In this document: positions 35,457-44,970 of the stretch, in pieces
Position numbering within the stretch: position 1 is the first letter of the stretch
How the letters are laid out: each line of letters opens with the position of its first letter
DNA from: Pseudomonas entomophila
Lineage (GTDB): Bacteria; Pseudomonadota; Gammaproteobacteria; Pseudomonadales; Pseudomonadaceae
Direction: 5' to 3'
NCBI RefSeq assembly: GCF_013523165.1
Contig: NZ_JAAMQI010000003.1
Location: 124,001 to 188,000, forward strand
Length of the DNA: 64,000 nt
The notes under the pieces: model-generated
Databases searched by the model: none
Told to the model about the DNA's origin: nothing
Seen by the model: only the letters and a program-made list of their open reading frames with translations
Made by a program: the position numbers and the translations under genes

Positions 35457-36827
35457 TCAACGGCGCGCGTCGGCCAGGTCGCCGGCCGGCGGCCGGGCCG
35501 GTGCGTCTTCACGCGGCAGGTCGCGCAATTCGATGCGCTTGATCGGGCCGACGATCACCAGGTAGCTGAACACCGCCACCAGGGCGTTGGCCCCCACGTA
35601 CACCAGCGCCCACTTGAACGAACCGGTGGCGCTGATGATGTAGCCGATGATGATCGGCGTGGTGATCGAGGCGATGTTGCCGAAGGTGTTGAACATGCCT
35701 CCGGACAGCCCGGCGATCTGCTTGGGCGAGGTGTCCGAGACCACGGCCCAGCCCAGCGCGCCCAGCCCTTTGCCGAAGAAAGCCAAGGCCATGATCGCCA
35801 CCACCATCCACTCGGCGTCGACGTAGTTGCAGATGACCATGGTGGTCGACAGCAGCAGCCCGATCACGATCGGTGCCTTGCGGGCGAAGGTCAACGAGTG
35901 GCCGCGTCGCAGCAGATGGTCGGAGATCACGCCGCCGAGCACGCCGCCGATGAAGCCGCAGATCGCCGGCAGCGAGGCGATGAAGCCGGCCTTGAGGATC
36001 GACATGCCGCGGTCCTGCACCAGGTACACCGGGAACCAGGTCAGGAAGAAGTAGGTGATGGCGTTGATGCAGTACTGACCCAGGTAGATGCCGAGCATCA
36101 TGCGGCTGGTGAGCAACTGGCGGATGTAGCCCCATTTGGGCCCGCCATTGCCGGCCGCGCGGGGCTTGTCCATGTCCACCAGGCCGCCGTTGCGCTCGAT
36201 GTGCTCCAGCTCGCCAGCGCTGATCATCGGGTGTTCCTTGGGGTTGTGGATCAGCTTGAGCCACACCAGCGAGAACACGATGCCCAGGGCGCCCATGACG
36301 ACGAACACGTGCTCCCAGCCCCACGAGTGGACGATCCAGCCCATCAGCGGGGCGAACAGCACGGTGGCGAAGTACTGGGCCGAGTTGAAGATCGCCGAGG
36401 CGGTGCCACGTTCGGCCGTGGGGAACCAGGCCGCCACGATGCGGGCGTTGCCGGGGAAGGAGGGCGCTTCGGCGAAGCCCACCAGAAAGCGCAGCATGAA
36501 CAGCGCGACGATGGCGTTGGCCAGCGGCAGGTAGCCGACGAAGCCTTGCAGCACGGTGAACAGCGACCAGGTGAAGATGCTCAGGGCGTAGACCTTCTTC
36601 GAACCGAAGCGGTCGAGCAGCCAGCCCCCGGGGATCTGCCCGAGCACGTAGGCCCAGCCGAAGGCCGAGAAGATGTAGCCCAGGGTGATGGCATCGATGC
36701 CAAGGTCTTTTTGCAGGGCGGAGCCAGCGATCGAAATGGTCGCTCGATCGGCGTAGTTGATGGTGGTCACCAGGAACAGCATCAACAGAATCAGGTAACG
36801 CACATGCGTCTTCTTGGGCGCTTGCAT
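35457..36827 (-). CDS. Galactarate/glucarate MFS transporter (GudP/GarP type)
   Basis: This 456-residue protein is a 12-segment anion:cation symporter of the major facilitator family. YLILLMLFLVTTINYADRAT at the N-terminus and GWAYVLGQIPGGWLLDRFGS with the motif-A-like loop are characteristic of the GudP/GarP/ExuT group. The operon context (kdgD upstream, garD and the semialdehyde dehydrogenase downstream) assigns import of galactarate, perhaps also glucarate. Spacing to kdgD is 104 bases. The start is at the first Met of the conserved N-terminus. Confidence 0.9.
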   Translation of the reverse strand: MQAPKKTHVRYLILLMLFLVTTINYADRATISIAGSALQKDLGIDAITLGYIFSAFGWAYVLGQIPGGWLLDRFGSKKVYALSIFTWSLFTVLQGFVGYLPLANAIVALFMLRFLVGFAEAPSFPGNARIVAAWFPTAERGTASAIFNSAQYFATVLFAPLMGWIVHSWGWEHVFVVMGALGIVFSLVWLKLIHNPKEHPMISAGELEHIERNGGLVDMDKPRAAGNGGPKWGYIRQLLTSRMMLGIYLGQYCINAITYFFLTWFPVYLVQDRGMSILKAGFIASLPAICGFIGGVLGGVISDHLLRRGHSLTFARKAPIVIGLLLSTTMVICNYVDAEWMVVAIMALAFFGKGLGALGWAVVSDTSPKQIAGLSGGMFNTFGNIASITTPIIIGYIISATGSFKWALVYVGANALVAVFSYLVIVGPIKRIELRDLPREDAPARPPAGDLADARR

Positions 36828-36931
36828 GCGAAAGTACTCCCACTCGTTATTGTTATGCGGGGTCGATCATGTCGGGTGAGCGGGCACGGGCCCGCTCGAG
36901 GGCGGCAGGGCAGGCCGCCGGGCCAGGGTGC

Positions 36932-37843
36932 CTATTGTGGCCCGAGCGTGTCCATCAGGGCCGCGAGCTGTGCGTATTCGTCCTGGGTCAGCTCGGTCAG
37001 CGGCGTGCGCACCGGGCCTGCGTCGTGACCGGCGATGCGCGCGCCGGCCTTGACGATGCTCACGGCATAGCCGGCCTTGCGGTTGCGAATGTCCAGGTAA
37101 GGCAGGAAGAACGTGTCGATCAGGCGGTTCACGGTCGCGTGGTCGTCGTGGGCGATGGCGGTATAGAAGTCCATCGCGGTCCGGGGCACGAAGTTGAACA
37201 CGGCCGAGGAATAGACCGGCACGCCCAGGGCCTTGTACGCCGCGGCATAGACTTCGGCAGTCGGCAGCCCGCCCAGGTAGCTGAAGCGCTCGCCCAGGCG
37301 ACGGCGGATGGACACCATCAGCTCGATGTCACCCAGCCCGTCCTTGTAGCCGATCAGGTTCGGGCAGCGTTCGGCCAGGCGCTCGAGGTGGTCGGCGTTG
37401 AGGCGGCAGACGTTGCGGTTGTACACCACCACACCGATGTCGACGGCCTTGCAGACCGCCTCGACATGGGCGGCCACACCGTCCTGGCTGGCTTCGGTCA
37501 GGTAGTGCGGCAGCAGCAGCAGACCCTTGGCCCCCAGGCGTTGAGCTTCGCGGGCGTATTCGATGGCCTGACGCGTCGCGCCACCCACCCCGGCCAGAAT
37601 CGGCACCGTGCCGGCACAGGTATCGACCGCGGTCTTGATCACCTGGCTGTATTCGCTGGCCGCGAGCGAGAAGAACTCGCCCGTGCCCCCGGCTGCGAAC
37701 AGCGCCGTGGCGCCGTAGGGGGAGAGCCATTCGAGGCGCTTGCGATAGCCTTCGGCGTGGAAGTCACCGGCTGCGTCGAAGTCGGTCAACGGGAAGGACA
37801 GCAGGCCGTGGGAAAGGATGGAGTGCAGTTCGGTTGGCGTCAT
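36932..37843 (-). CDS. kdgD: 5-dehydro-4-deoxyglucarate dehydratase
   Basis: KdgD (303 residues) dehydrates and decarboxylates 5-dehydro-4-deoxyglucarate to 2-oxoglutarate semialdehyde. It belongs to the dihydrodipicolinate-synthase fold: [20 protein letters not shown], the proton-relay Tyr in [10 protein letters not shown] and the Schiff-base Lys in [11 protein letters not shown] near residue 186. It is the first gene of the sugar-acid operon. The 16-bp sequence at 37898-37913 lies 55 bases upstream of its ATG and is shared with the FadR-type regulator gene. Confidence 0.95.
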   Translation of the reverse strand: MTPTELHSILSHGLLSFPLTDFDAAGDFHAEGYRKRLEWLSPYGATALFAAGGTGEFFSLAASEYSQVIKTAVDTCAGTVPILAGVGGATRQAIEYAREAQRLGAKGLLLLPHYLTEASQDGVAAHVEAVCKAVDIGVVVYNRNVCRLNADHLERLAERCPNLIGYKDGLGDIELMVSIRRRLGERFSYLGGLPTAEVYAAAYKALGVPVYSSAVFNFVPRTAMDFYTAIAHDDHATVNRLIDTFFLPYLDIRNRKAGYAVSIVKAGARIAGHDAGPVRTPLTELTQDEYAQLAALMDTLGPQ

Positions 37844-37897
37844 GGGGGAGGCATCCTGTGGCGCGGTTGATTGTCATTGTGGCGCTTGAGGTAAGTT

Positions 37898-37913
37898 ATC
37901 GTACAACTGCATG
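37898..37913. promoter_or_regulatory. Second copy of the candidate FadR/GntR operator
   Basis: ATCGTACAACTGCATG is identical to 30081-30096. It lies 55 bases upstream of kdgD, the first gene of the galactarate operon, where a repressor site would be expected. On the kdgD strand it reads CATGCAGTTGTACGAT. Confidence 0.6.
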
Positions 37914-38516
37914 GATGCCTAGAGGGGTTGCCAACATTTTTTGCGAAGGGCAGCAGGTCTTCGGGTTGAGAAAGGGCAGTATTGAGGCGCCTGGGCTGGT
38001 GGTCGAGTCTGATCCGAGCTTGGTTTGGAGGCTTCAGGCAAGGTGCCTGCGCTATCGTCAGCGCGGGCAAGCCAGCTTCCACAGGGGCCTGGGAAATCAA
38101 AACGACTGTAAGAGGTACGACAACTCGGACGGGTAAGCGTGGGTTTGTCGATCATGTCCGGACCGATACAAAGGACATGCAGGGCCAGGTCCAGATGCCT
38201 GCCATCACCGCCTGCATCGCAGGCAAGCCCGCTCCCCAAATGGACCGCAATGCTGATTTGAACTGGCTCCCGCCGCAGTGGTACAGGCAATCGCGATCCC
38301 CTGTGAGATTCTATGGTTTCTGCCAAGTGTGATGTGGGCCCGCAGGGGCCGTAAAATCAGCAACTCGACCCCTCCAAGCTCACCCCTCCCAGAAAAAACC
38401 CCTCATAGCGGGTGCGCCTCCCATATTGGGAGCAGGCTTGCTCGCGATGTGATAACGCATTCCCCCGCGATTTCCATCCACACGCCAATGCCCTGGCAAA
38501 CAGCCTGCAAACGCAA
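37914..38516. repeat. Gene-free stretch with degenerate REP-like and mosaic repeats
   Basis: No gene is supported. REP-like half sites lie near 38060-38085, 38215-38236 and 38428-38450. A 22-base segment at 38305-38326 (contains CTATGGTTTCTGCCAA) is repeated exactly at 54195-54216, next to a GGGCC-type element (38336-38352). Confidence 0.6.
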
Positions 38517-38548
38517 AACGCCCCGATCACACAGGTGATCGGGGCGTT
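38517..38548 (-). terminator. Strong hairpin terminator of the PuuD-like gene
   Basis: AACGCCCCGATCAC (38517-38530) and GTGATCGGGGCGTT (38535-38548) form a perfect 14-pair stem with an ACAG loop. On the minus strand it is followed by TTTTGCGTTTG. It lies about 70 bases beyond the stop of the gene at 38619-39431. Confidence 0.9.
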
Positions 38549-38618
38549 CGAGCAATCACATCTAGAGGCGTATCAGGCCTTCTGGATCAGGATCGCCTCA
38601 TGGCTTCACGCCCGTCGC

Positions 38619-39431
38619 TCAGGCCATGGCCTGCCGCGGCGCGGTCTGACGCTTGCGTGCCTGCGTCCGGCACGCTTCGCCGAAGGCCTGGAACAACCGG
38701 ATCGAGTCCGGGTTGCTCGCCGCCTTCCATTCCGGGTGCCATTGCACGGCGAACAGGAAGGGCGAGATCGCCGGGCCGTGCACGGCCTCGACCAGGCCAT
38801 CCGGTGCCCAGGCGATCGCCTGCAGCCCGTCGCCCAGGGTGCGCAAGCCCTGGCCGTGCAAGGAGTTGACGCGGATCGTGTCGCAGCCCAGCGTGGCCTG
38901 CAACCAGCTGCCGGCCTCGACCGTGACGTCATGGACCGCCTGGTACTGTACGTCGACCGGGTCGTCCGGGTTCTCGCGGTGGTCGTTGAAGCCCGGCTCG
39001 GCATAGACCTTCTGGTAGATATCGCCGCCCAGGGCCACGTTGATTTCCTGCATGCCTCGGCACACGCCGAAGATCGGCAGGCCGCGGGCGATGGCCAGCT
39101 GCACCAGCGGGATGTCGAACAGGTCGCGCTGCTTGTCCTGGGTCTTGCCGGGGGTTTCGTTCGCCTGGCCATAGAGCGCCGGGTCGATGTTGCTGCCTGC
39201 GCCCGTCAGGTAGACGCCATCGGCCATGTCGAGGTAGGCCTCCAGGTCGTCGGTGCCGCAGCAGGTCGGCACCAGCACCGGCACGCAGCCGGCGAAGTCG
39301 ACCAGGGGGGTGATGTACTTGTGCGTCATGACCTGATAGTCATGGCCTTTGCGCTCCTGCGTGCCCATGGTCATCAACACGACCGGTTTGCGCAGGGGTT
39401 GAGTCTTCTCGCCAATGTTGCTGTTGGACAT
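38619..39431 (-). CDS. PuuD-like gamma-glutamyl-GABA hydrolase family protein
   Basis: This 270-residue protein is a class I glutamine-amidotransferase-like hydrolase of peptidase family C26. The nucleophile is Cys124 (FGVCRGMQEINVALGG) and the His-Glu pair lies in FAVQWHPEWKA near 228. PuuD cleaves gamma-glutamyl-GABA in putrescine breakdown, but no puuA or other polyamine gene is adjacent, so the substrate is unsure. It is divergent from dpkA across a 414-base gap and ends before a strong terminator. The ATG at 39431 follows an AAGGTGA site. Confidence 0.88.
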   Translation of the reverse strand: MSNSNIGEKTQPLRKPVVLMTMGTQERKGHDYQVMTHKYITPLVDFAGCVPVLVPTCCGTDDLEAYLDMADGVYLTGAGSNIDPALYGQANETPGKTQDKQRDLFDIPLVQLAIARGLPIFGVCRGMQEINVALGGDIYQKVYAEPGFNDHRENPDDPVDVQYQAVHDVTVEAGSWLQATLGCDTIRVNSLHGQGLRTLGDGLQAIAWAPDGLVEAVHGPAISPFLFAVQWHPEWKAASNPDSIRLFQAFGEACRTQARKRQTAPRQAMA

Positions 39432-39845
39432 AAGTCACCTTGGGACAGGGAAATGCCCTGCCGTTGTCGTGCAGGCCGGCGAGACGCGTGTGCCGTGCCT
39501 GAAGTCCCGAGCACTGCCGGCTGGCCGCAGGTGCGGCGATGGACCGGTCGGGACTCACGGTCAGCTTGCCAGAGCCGTTCGAGATGTCAAACGGGTAAAA
39601 GCGCGGTGCGGACGGCGCCCAGGCCGCGCATTCGGGCGCCGGGCCTTTGGCATCAAGGCCTTGCGAGGGGTGCGCGGTCGCATCGGTTGACGGTGCAATC
39701 GGTGGTTTGCGTCGCTGCAATGATCACAGCCCTTGCCAGCGTCTTGGTGTGCAGTCGCGTACGACCTTTGACAAGGCCAGCCGAATCGTCCGACAGTGCA
39801 GAGACCCGCGCCGCCTAGGCGTCCCGACACGGAGTTGCCCTGCCT
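39432..39845. promoter_or_regulatory. Divergent promoter region between PuuD-like gene and dpkA
   Basis: No gene is supported in these 414 bases. A TTGACA hexamer at 39768-39773 could be the -35 box for dpkA, but no good -10 box follows. A near-palindrome GTCGCGTACGAC lies at 39754-39765. No REP elements are present, unlike most long gaps in this window. Confidence 0.35.
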
Positions 39846-40868
39846 GTGAACCCTTCAGACACCGTCCGCCTCCCACACGCCGACCTCGTCGCGCTGCTGA
39901 CCCGCCTGCTGGTGCGACACGGATGCAGTGCCCCGGTGGCCGCCGTACTGGCGGACAACTGCGCCGCCGCGCAGCGCGATGGCGCCCACAGCCATGGCGT
40001 GTTTCGCGTGCCAGGCTATGTCTCGACGCTGGCCAGCGGCTGGGTCGACGGCAAGGCGCAGCCGGTGGTGTCGGACGTGGCCACCGGCCTGCTCAAGGTC
40101 GACGCGGCCGGTGGCTTCGCCCAGCCGGCCCTGGCCGCTGCACGGACGGCCCTGATGGACAAGGCACGCAGCGCCGGCATCGCCGCCCTGGCCATCCACA
40201 ATTCGCACCACTTCGGCGCCCTCTGGCCGGATGTCGAGCCCTTCGCCGACGTCGGGCTGGTGGCACTGACCGTGGTCAACAGCATGACGTGCGTGGTGCC
40301 CCACGGTGCCCGACGACCCTTGTTCGGCACCAACCCCATCGCTTTCGCCGCGCCCTGCGCTGGCCACGACCCCTTGGTCTTCGACATGGCCACCAGCGCC
40401 ATGGCCCACGGCGACGTCCAGATCGCCGCGCGCGAGGGTCGCCGCCTGCCGCCAGGCGTCGGCGTGGATGCCGCCGGGCAGCCGACCTGCGACCCCCAGG
40501 CGATCCTCGACGGGGGGGCGCTGCTGGCGTTCGGCGGGCACAAGGGCTCGGCCCTGTCGATGATGGTCGAGCTGCTGGCGGCCGCGCTGACCGGCGGGCA
40601 TTTCTCCTGGGAGTTCGACTGGTCCACGCACCCAGGGGCCAAGACGCCGTGGACCGGGCAGGCCCTGATCGTCATCGACCCGACCCGAAGCGAGGGCCAG
40701 CGGTTCGCCGAACGGGCCGGGGAGCTGGTGGCGCAACTGCGTGCGGTGGGGCTGGAGCGCCTGCCGGGTGAGCGCCGCTACCACGAGCGGGCCGTGTCGG
40801 CACGCGAGGGGGTGGCCCTGACCCGGCACGAACTTGCCGAACTGCAGGCGCTGGCCACCGGCGACTGA
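39846..40868 (+). CDS. dpkA: Delta1-piperideine-2-carboxylate/pyrroline-2-carboxylate reductase
   Basis: This 340-residue protein belongs to the malate/L-lactate dehydrogenase-like (Ldh_2) family. The conserved [33 protein letters not shown] and [16 protein letters not shown] match DpkA, which reduces Delta1-piperideine-2-carboxylate to L-pipecolate (and the pyrroline analogue to L-proline) with NADPH in D-lysine and D-proline catabolism. The start is GTG at 39846 with GGAG upstream. The next gene encodes an aminotransferase that can supply the ketoacid precursor, the order I recall from P. putida. Confidence 0.85.
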   Translation: MNPSDTVRLPHADLVALLTRLLVRHGCSAPVAAVLADNCAAAQRDGAHSHGVFRVPGYVSTLASGWVDGKAQPVVSDVATGLLKVDAAGGFAQPALAAARTALMDKARSAGIAALAIHNSHHFGALWPDVEPFADVGLVALTVVNSMTCVVPHGARRPLFGTNPIAFAAPCAGHDPLVFDMATSAMAHGDVQIAAREGRRLPPGVGVDAAGQPTCDPQAILDGGALLAFGGHKGSALSMMVELLAAALTGGHFSWEFDWSTHPGAKTPWTGQALIVIDPTRSEGQRFAERAGELVAQLRAVGLERLPGERRYHERAVSAREGVALTRHELAELQALATGD

Positions 40869-40920
40869 GGCGCAGGCACCTGAGGAACCTGGCGAGGCGC
40901 TGCGTGCGCCCACGCCAGCG

Positions 40921-40976
40921 ACCGTGCAACCGTGCAGGCCGTCGATGCACGGTCGATATGTCGCCATGGCGCGACA
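40921..40976. promoter_or_regulatory. Cluster of short inverted repeats upstream of amaC
   Basis: ACCGTGCA occurs twice in tandem (40921-40928, 40929-40936) and inverted as TGCACGGT at 40946-40953. A second inverted repeat, TGTCGC-N6-GCGACA, follows at 40959-40976. The region lies between dpkA and amaC, 59 bases before the amaC start. It could be an operator pair or a weak attenuating hairpin. Confidence 0.45.
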
Positions 40977-41034
40977 ACGCGTATCCTGCACCCAGCCTTT
41001 CCCGACCCATCCTGATCCCAAGGAGCTGCACGCT

Positions 41035-42228
41035 GTGTTCAAACATGTCGATGCCTATGCCGGCGACCCGATCCTCTCGCTGATGGACACCTTCAAGGCC
41101 GACCCGCGCGCCGACAAGGTCAACCTGAGCATCGGCCTGTACTACGATGCCGACGGCGCCGTCCCGCAGCTGGCGGCGGTGGCTGAGGCCGAGCGGCGCC
41201 TGGCCGGTCAGGCCCATGGCGCGTCGCTGTACCTGCCCATGGAAGGTCTGGCCAGCTACCGGACCGCGATCCAGGCCCTGCTGTTCGGCGCCGAGCACCC
41301 GATGGTCAGCGCCGGACGGGTCGCCACCGTGCAGACCGTCGGTGGCTCGGGCGCGCTGAAGGTCGGCGCGGACTTCCTCAAGCGCTACTTCCCGCAGGCG
41401 CAGGTCTGGGTCAGCAACCCGACCTGGGACAACCACCGTGCCATCTTCGAAGGCGCCGGGTTCACCGTGAACACCTACCCGTACTTCGATCCGGCCACCC
41501 GTGGCCTGGATTTCGACGGGATGCTCGCGACCCTGCGTCAGCTGCCGGCCCAGAGCATCGTGCTGCTGCACCCATGCTGCCACAACCCGACGGGCGTGGA
41601 CCTGGACTCGGCGCAATGGCAGCAGGTGATCGAAGTGGTCAAGGCACGCGAGCTGATCGCCTTCCTCGACATCGCCTACCAGGGCTTCGGCGAAGGCCTG
41701 GCCGAGGATGCCTACGCCATCCGCGAGATGGCCCGAGCCGGGGTGCCGTGCCTGGTGAGCAATTCGTTCTCGAAGATCTTCTCCCTGTACGGCGAGCGGG
41801 TAGGGGGGCTGTCGGTGGTCAGCGACGATGCCGACAGCGCTGCCAGCGTGCTCGGCCAGCTCAAGGCCACGGTGCGCCGCAACTACTCGAGCCCGCCTTG
41901 CCACGGCGCGCACCTGGTCGCCACGGTGCTGGCCGATCCGGCGCTGGCCGAGGACTGGGCGAACGAGGTCGAGGCCATGCGCCTGCGAATCCTCGACATG
42001 CGCCAGGGACTGGTCGATGCCCTGGCCCGACGACTGCCCGGCCAGGACTTCCAGTTCCTCCTGCGCCAGCGCGGCATGTTCAGCTACACCGGCTTCAGCG
42101 TCGAGCAGGTGCACCGTCTGCGTGACCAGTTCGGGGTGTACCTGATCGACAGTGGTCGGGTCTGCATGGCCGGCCTGCGCCCGGACAACCTGGAGCGCGT
42201 GGCCGAGGCCTTCGCCGCGGTGCAGTGA
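41035..42228 (+). CDS. amaC: Aromatic/D-lysine aminotransferase
   Basis: This 397-residue fold-type I PLP enzyme is of the aspartate/aromatic aminotransferase group. The PLP lysine is K247 in [29 protein letters not shown] and the substrate-carboxylate Arg (SSPPCHGA, then [12 protein letters not shown]) are present. In P. putida the gene next to dpkA encodes AmaC, an aminotransferase acting on D-lysine and aromatic amino acids. The start is GTG at 41035 with AAGGAG ten bases upstream. Substrate choice is inferred from context; aromatic amino acids remain possible. Confidence 0.85.
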   Translation: MFKHVDAYAGDPILSLMDTFKADPRADKVNLSIGLYYDADGAVPQLAAVAEAERRLAGQAHGASLYLPMEGLASYRTAIQALLFGAEHPMVSAGRVATVQTVGGSGALKVGADFLKRYFPQAQVWVSNPTWDNHRAIFEGAGFTVNTYPYFDPATRGLDFDGMLATLRQLPAQSIVLLHPCCHNPTGVDLDSAQWQQVIEVVKARELIAFLDIAYQGFGEGLAEDAYAIREMARAGVPCLVSNSFSKIFSLYGERVGGLSVVSDDADSAASVLGQLKATVRRNYSSPPCHGAHLVATVLADPALAEDWANEVEAMRLRILDMRQGLVDALARRLPGQDFQFLLRQRGMFSYTGFSVEQVHRLRDQFGVYLIDSGRVCMAGLRPDNLERVAEAFAAVQ

Positions 42229-42422
42229 CCCCCCACGGGGCGCCACGCGGCGGGCCGGCCTGACGGCCCACCGCGTCCAGCCGGTCGCACGCCGGGCAGT
42301 TTGGCTTTGCAAGTGCAGGCGTTCCAGCGCACAATCGCGCCCCTCTTTTCGGCTGAGGTGCGCGTGGCCTGCGTCGCGGCGTCTTCAGCCTGTTGCAATC
42401 GTGCGAGTGGAGTTGCATCCGG

Positions 42423-43712
42423 ATGAACGAGCGGGCCCCCGGCGTCGAAGCACGCCTTGAAACAGACTCGGCTGCTGCAGGCAGCTGGTTACGTCAAGAC
42501 ACCACGTGGATGCTCGGCCTGTTCGGCACGGCCATCGGCGCCGGCACGCTGTTCCTGCCGATCAACGCCGGCCTGGGCGGCTTCTGGCCCCTGCTGGTGC
42601 TGGCCGTGCTGGCCTTCCCGATGACGTACTACGCCCACCGCGGCCTGACTCGCTTCGTGCTCTCCGGTCGCGACGGCGGCGACATCACCCAGGTGGTCGA
42701 GGAGCATTTCGGCATCAGGGCCGGTGCGCTGATCACCGTGCTGTACTTCTTCGCCATCTTCCCCATCCTGCTGATCTACAGCGTGGCCTTGACCAACACC
42801 GTCGCCAGCTTCATGGAGCACCAGCTGCACATGACGCCGCCGCCACGGGTGCTGTTGTCATTCGTGCTGATCCTGGCCCTGCTGGCGATCGTGCGCTGTG
42901 GCGAGCAGGCCACGGTCAAGGTCATGAGCCTGTTGGTCTACCCCTTCATCGTGGCGCTGGCGCTGCTGGCGCTCTACCTGATCCCGCACTGGAACGGCGG
43001 CATCCTCGACACGGCCCGCGAAGTGCCAGCGGCCGGCGCCTTCCTGCACACCCTGTGGCTGGCGATTCCGGTGATGGTGTTCTCGTTCAACCATTCGCCG
43101 ATCATCTCGGCCTTCGCCGTCGACCAGAAACGCCTGCATGGCGAACGTGCCGACGCGCGCAGCGGTCAGGTGCTGGCCCGCGCGCACCTGCTGATGGTGG
43201 CGATGGTGCTGTTCTTCGTCTTCAGCTGCGTGCTGACGCTCGACAGCGCCCAGCTGGCCGACGCCAAGGCGCAGAACCTGTCGATCCTGTCCTACCTGGC
43301 CAACCACTTCGACAACCCCAGCATCGCCTTCGCCGCGCCGCTGATCGCCTTCGTGGCCATCGCCAAGTCGTTCCTGGGCCACTACATCGGTGCCAGCGAG
43401 GGCCTCAAGGGCATCATCGCCAAGACCGGCCGCAGCCCGCAGGGCAAGGGGCTCGATCGTCTGGTGGCGATCGGCATGCTGGTGGTGTGCTGGATCGTCG
43501 CGACCCTGAACCCGAGCATCCTGACGATGATCGAGTCGTTCGGCGGGCCGGTGATCGCCGCCATCCTGTTCCTCATGCCGATGTACGCCATCCGCCGCGT
43601 ACCGGCCATGCAGAAGTACCGCGGTGCGTTGTCCAATGCGTTCGTGGTGGTGGTCGGCCTGGTGGCGATGTCGTCGGTGCTGTATTCGGTGATCGGTGGG
43701 TTGTTCGACTGA
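42423..43712 (+). CDS. HAAAP family amino-acid/H+ symporter
   Basis: This 429-residue membrane protein has about 11 segments and the features of the serine/aromatic (SdaC-like) permeases: [20 protein letters not shown] at the N-terminus, [18 protein letters not shown] in the middle and [20 protein letters not shown] late. It probably imports serine or a related amino acid with protons. The start at 42423 ([11 protein letters not shown]) is chosen; a TTG 30 bases upstream is possible. It follows amaC by about 195 bases and may supply that aminotransferase. Confidence 0.88.
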   Translation: MNERAPGVEARLETDSAAAGSWLRQDTTWMLGLFGTAIGAGTLFLPINAGLGGFWPLLVLAVLAFPMTYYAHRGLTRFVLSGRDGGDITQVVEEHFGIRAGALITVLYFFAIFPILLIYSVALTNTVASFMEHQLHMTPPPRVLLSFVLILALLAIVRCGEQATVKVMSLLVYPFIVALALLALYLIPHWNGGILDTAREVPAAGAFLHTLWLAIPVMVFSFNHSPIISAFAVDQKRLHGERADARSGQVLARAHLLMVAMVLFFVFSCVLTLDSAQLADAKAQNLSILSYLANHFDNPSIAFAAPLIAFVAIAKSFLGHYIGASEGLKGIIAKTGRSPQGKGLDRLVAIGMLVVCWIVATLNPSILTMIESFGGPVIAAILFLMPMYAIRRVPAMQKYRGALSNAFVVVVGLVAMSSVLYSVIGGLFD

Positions 43713-43893
43713 GTGTTCGGACAGGCCGGGGCCTCTCGTGGCCCCGGCCGGTGATCGATGCATGGCTGCCGGGCGTGATGCCCGCGCAACCGTCAGGCAT
43801 CGCCTACAGACATTTTGCCGCCCAAGGCATAGGCACTCGAGCGGCTTCATGCTTAACTCGTCATCCTCTTTCATCCCTACAAGGAACCCGTTC

Positions 43894-44394
43894 ATGGCTC
43901 AGGTCACTCTCAAAGGCAACCCGGTTCAGGTCACAGGCAGCCTGCCCGCGGTCGGCAGCCAGGCCCCGGCGTTCACCCTGGTCGGCGAAGGGCTGGCGGA
44001 CAAGTCCCTGCAGGACTTCGCCGGCAAGCGCAAGGTGCTGAACATCTTCCCGAGCGTCGATACCCCGACCTGCGCGACCTCCGTGCGTAAATTCAATGCC
44101 CAGGCCAACGACCTGGCCAACACCGTGGTGCTGTGCATCTCGGCCGACCTGCCGTTCGCCCAGGCGCGCTTCTGCGGCGCCGAAGGCCTGGAAAACGTCA
44201 AGAACCTGTCCACCCTGCGTGGCCGTGAGTTCCTCGAGGCCTACGGCGTGGCCATCGCCGACGGTCCGTTGGCCGGCCTGGCCGCCCGCGCGGTGGTGGT
44301 GCTGGACGAGCACGACAAGGTCCTGCACAGCGAACTGGTCGGCGAAGTCGCCGACGAGCCGAACTACGAGCAGGCCCTCGCCGTCCTCAAGTGA
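43894..44394 (+). CDS. tpx: Thiol peroxidase
   Basis: Tpx (166 residues) is an atypical 2-Cys peroxiredoxin that reduces lipid and other hydroperoxides with thioredoxin. Peroxidatic Cys60 is in [13 protein letters not shown] and resolving Cys94 in [16 protein letters not shown]. The start [15 protein letters not shown], behind an AAGGAA site, gives the family's standard length; the frame reaches back to 43696. It is followed by the 120-bp tandem repeat array. Confidence 0.96.
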   Translation: MAQVTLKGNPVQVTGSLPAVGSQAPAFTLVGEGLADKSLQDFAGKRKVLNIFPSVDTPTCATSVRKFNAQANDLANTVVLCISADLPFAQARFCGAEGLENVKNLSTLRGREFLEAYGVAIADGPLAGLAARAVVVLDEHDKVLHSELVGEVADEPNYEQALAVLK

Positions 44395-44970
44395 GCATGA
44401 CCTGGGGCCTGGCGGGCTTGCGTGCAATGCAGGCGGCGCCTGACCGGGCCCTATCGCTGGCAAGCCAGCCCCCACGGGTCCTTATTCCAGGCAACTGCCT
44501 GTCCTCAGCCTGACGACCGCACCCTGTGGGAGCGGGCTTGCCCGCGATGCAGGCTGTGCCTGACCAGGCCCTATCGCCGGCAAGCCAGCTCCCACTGGTC
44601 CTAATTCCAGGCAACTGCCTGGCCTCAGCCTGCTGAGCGGACCCTGTGGGAGCGGGCTTGCCCGCGCTGCAGGCGGCGCCTGACCAGGCCCTATCGCAGG
44701 CAAGCCTGCTCCCACCAGTTCCCGTTCCAGCAACTCCCTGGCCTCAGCCTGCTGACTGGCGATAGGGCCTGAAGGCTCCCATACGGCTTGCCCAACTGGC
44801 CAGAACGCTGCGCCTGCGAGGGTCGAGGTCCTGTTTCCTCACGGTCGCCTGCCACGCAGAACCCTGTCAATGAAGGTAAAACCCGCGTAAAGGGCCTTTG
44901 CTAAACACGTTCAAGTGCTTATCGTTCACCCTCCTCACGTCGCCACCCTCGAACAAGGTTCGTTCAACCC
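44395..44970. repeat. Three tandem 120-bp REP-containing units, then the muxA leader
   Basis: Three head-to-tail units begin at 44401, 44521 and 44641 with a period of 120 bases. Each contains a REP-type half (GAGCGGGCTTGCCCGCG in units 2 and 3), a GGCGCCTGACC or GTGCCTGACC linker, an inverse half (GGCAAGCCAGCTCCCAC in unit 2) and an ATTCCAGGCAACTGCCTG spacer. Unit 1 is the most diverged. No gene is supported here; 44761-44970 should hold the muxA promoter. Confidence 0.85.

Noticed and set aside
38619..39431. Assigning the C26 hydrolase firmly as PuuD
   Set aside because: The catalytic residues fit, but no putrescine-pathway gene is adjacent; only a family-level call is justified.
44401..44760. 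CRISPR array
   Set aside because: The units are 120 bases long and similar throughout; there are no unique spacers between short repeats and no cas genes in the window.
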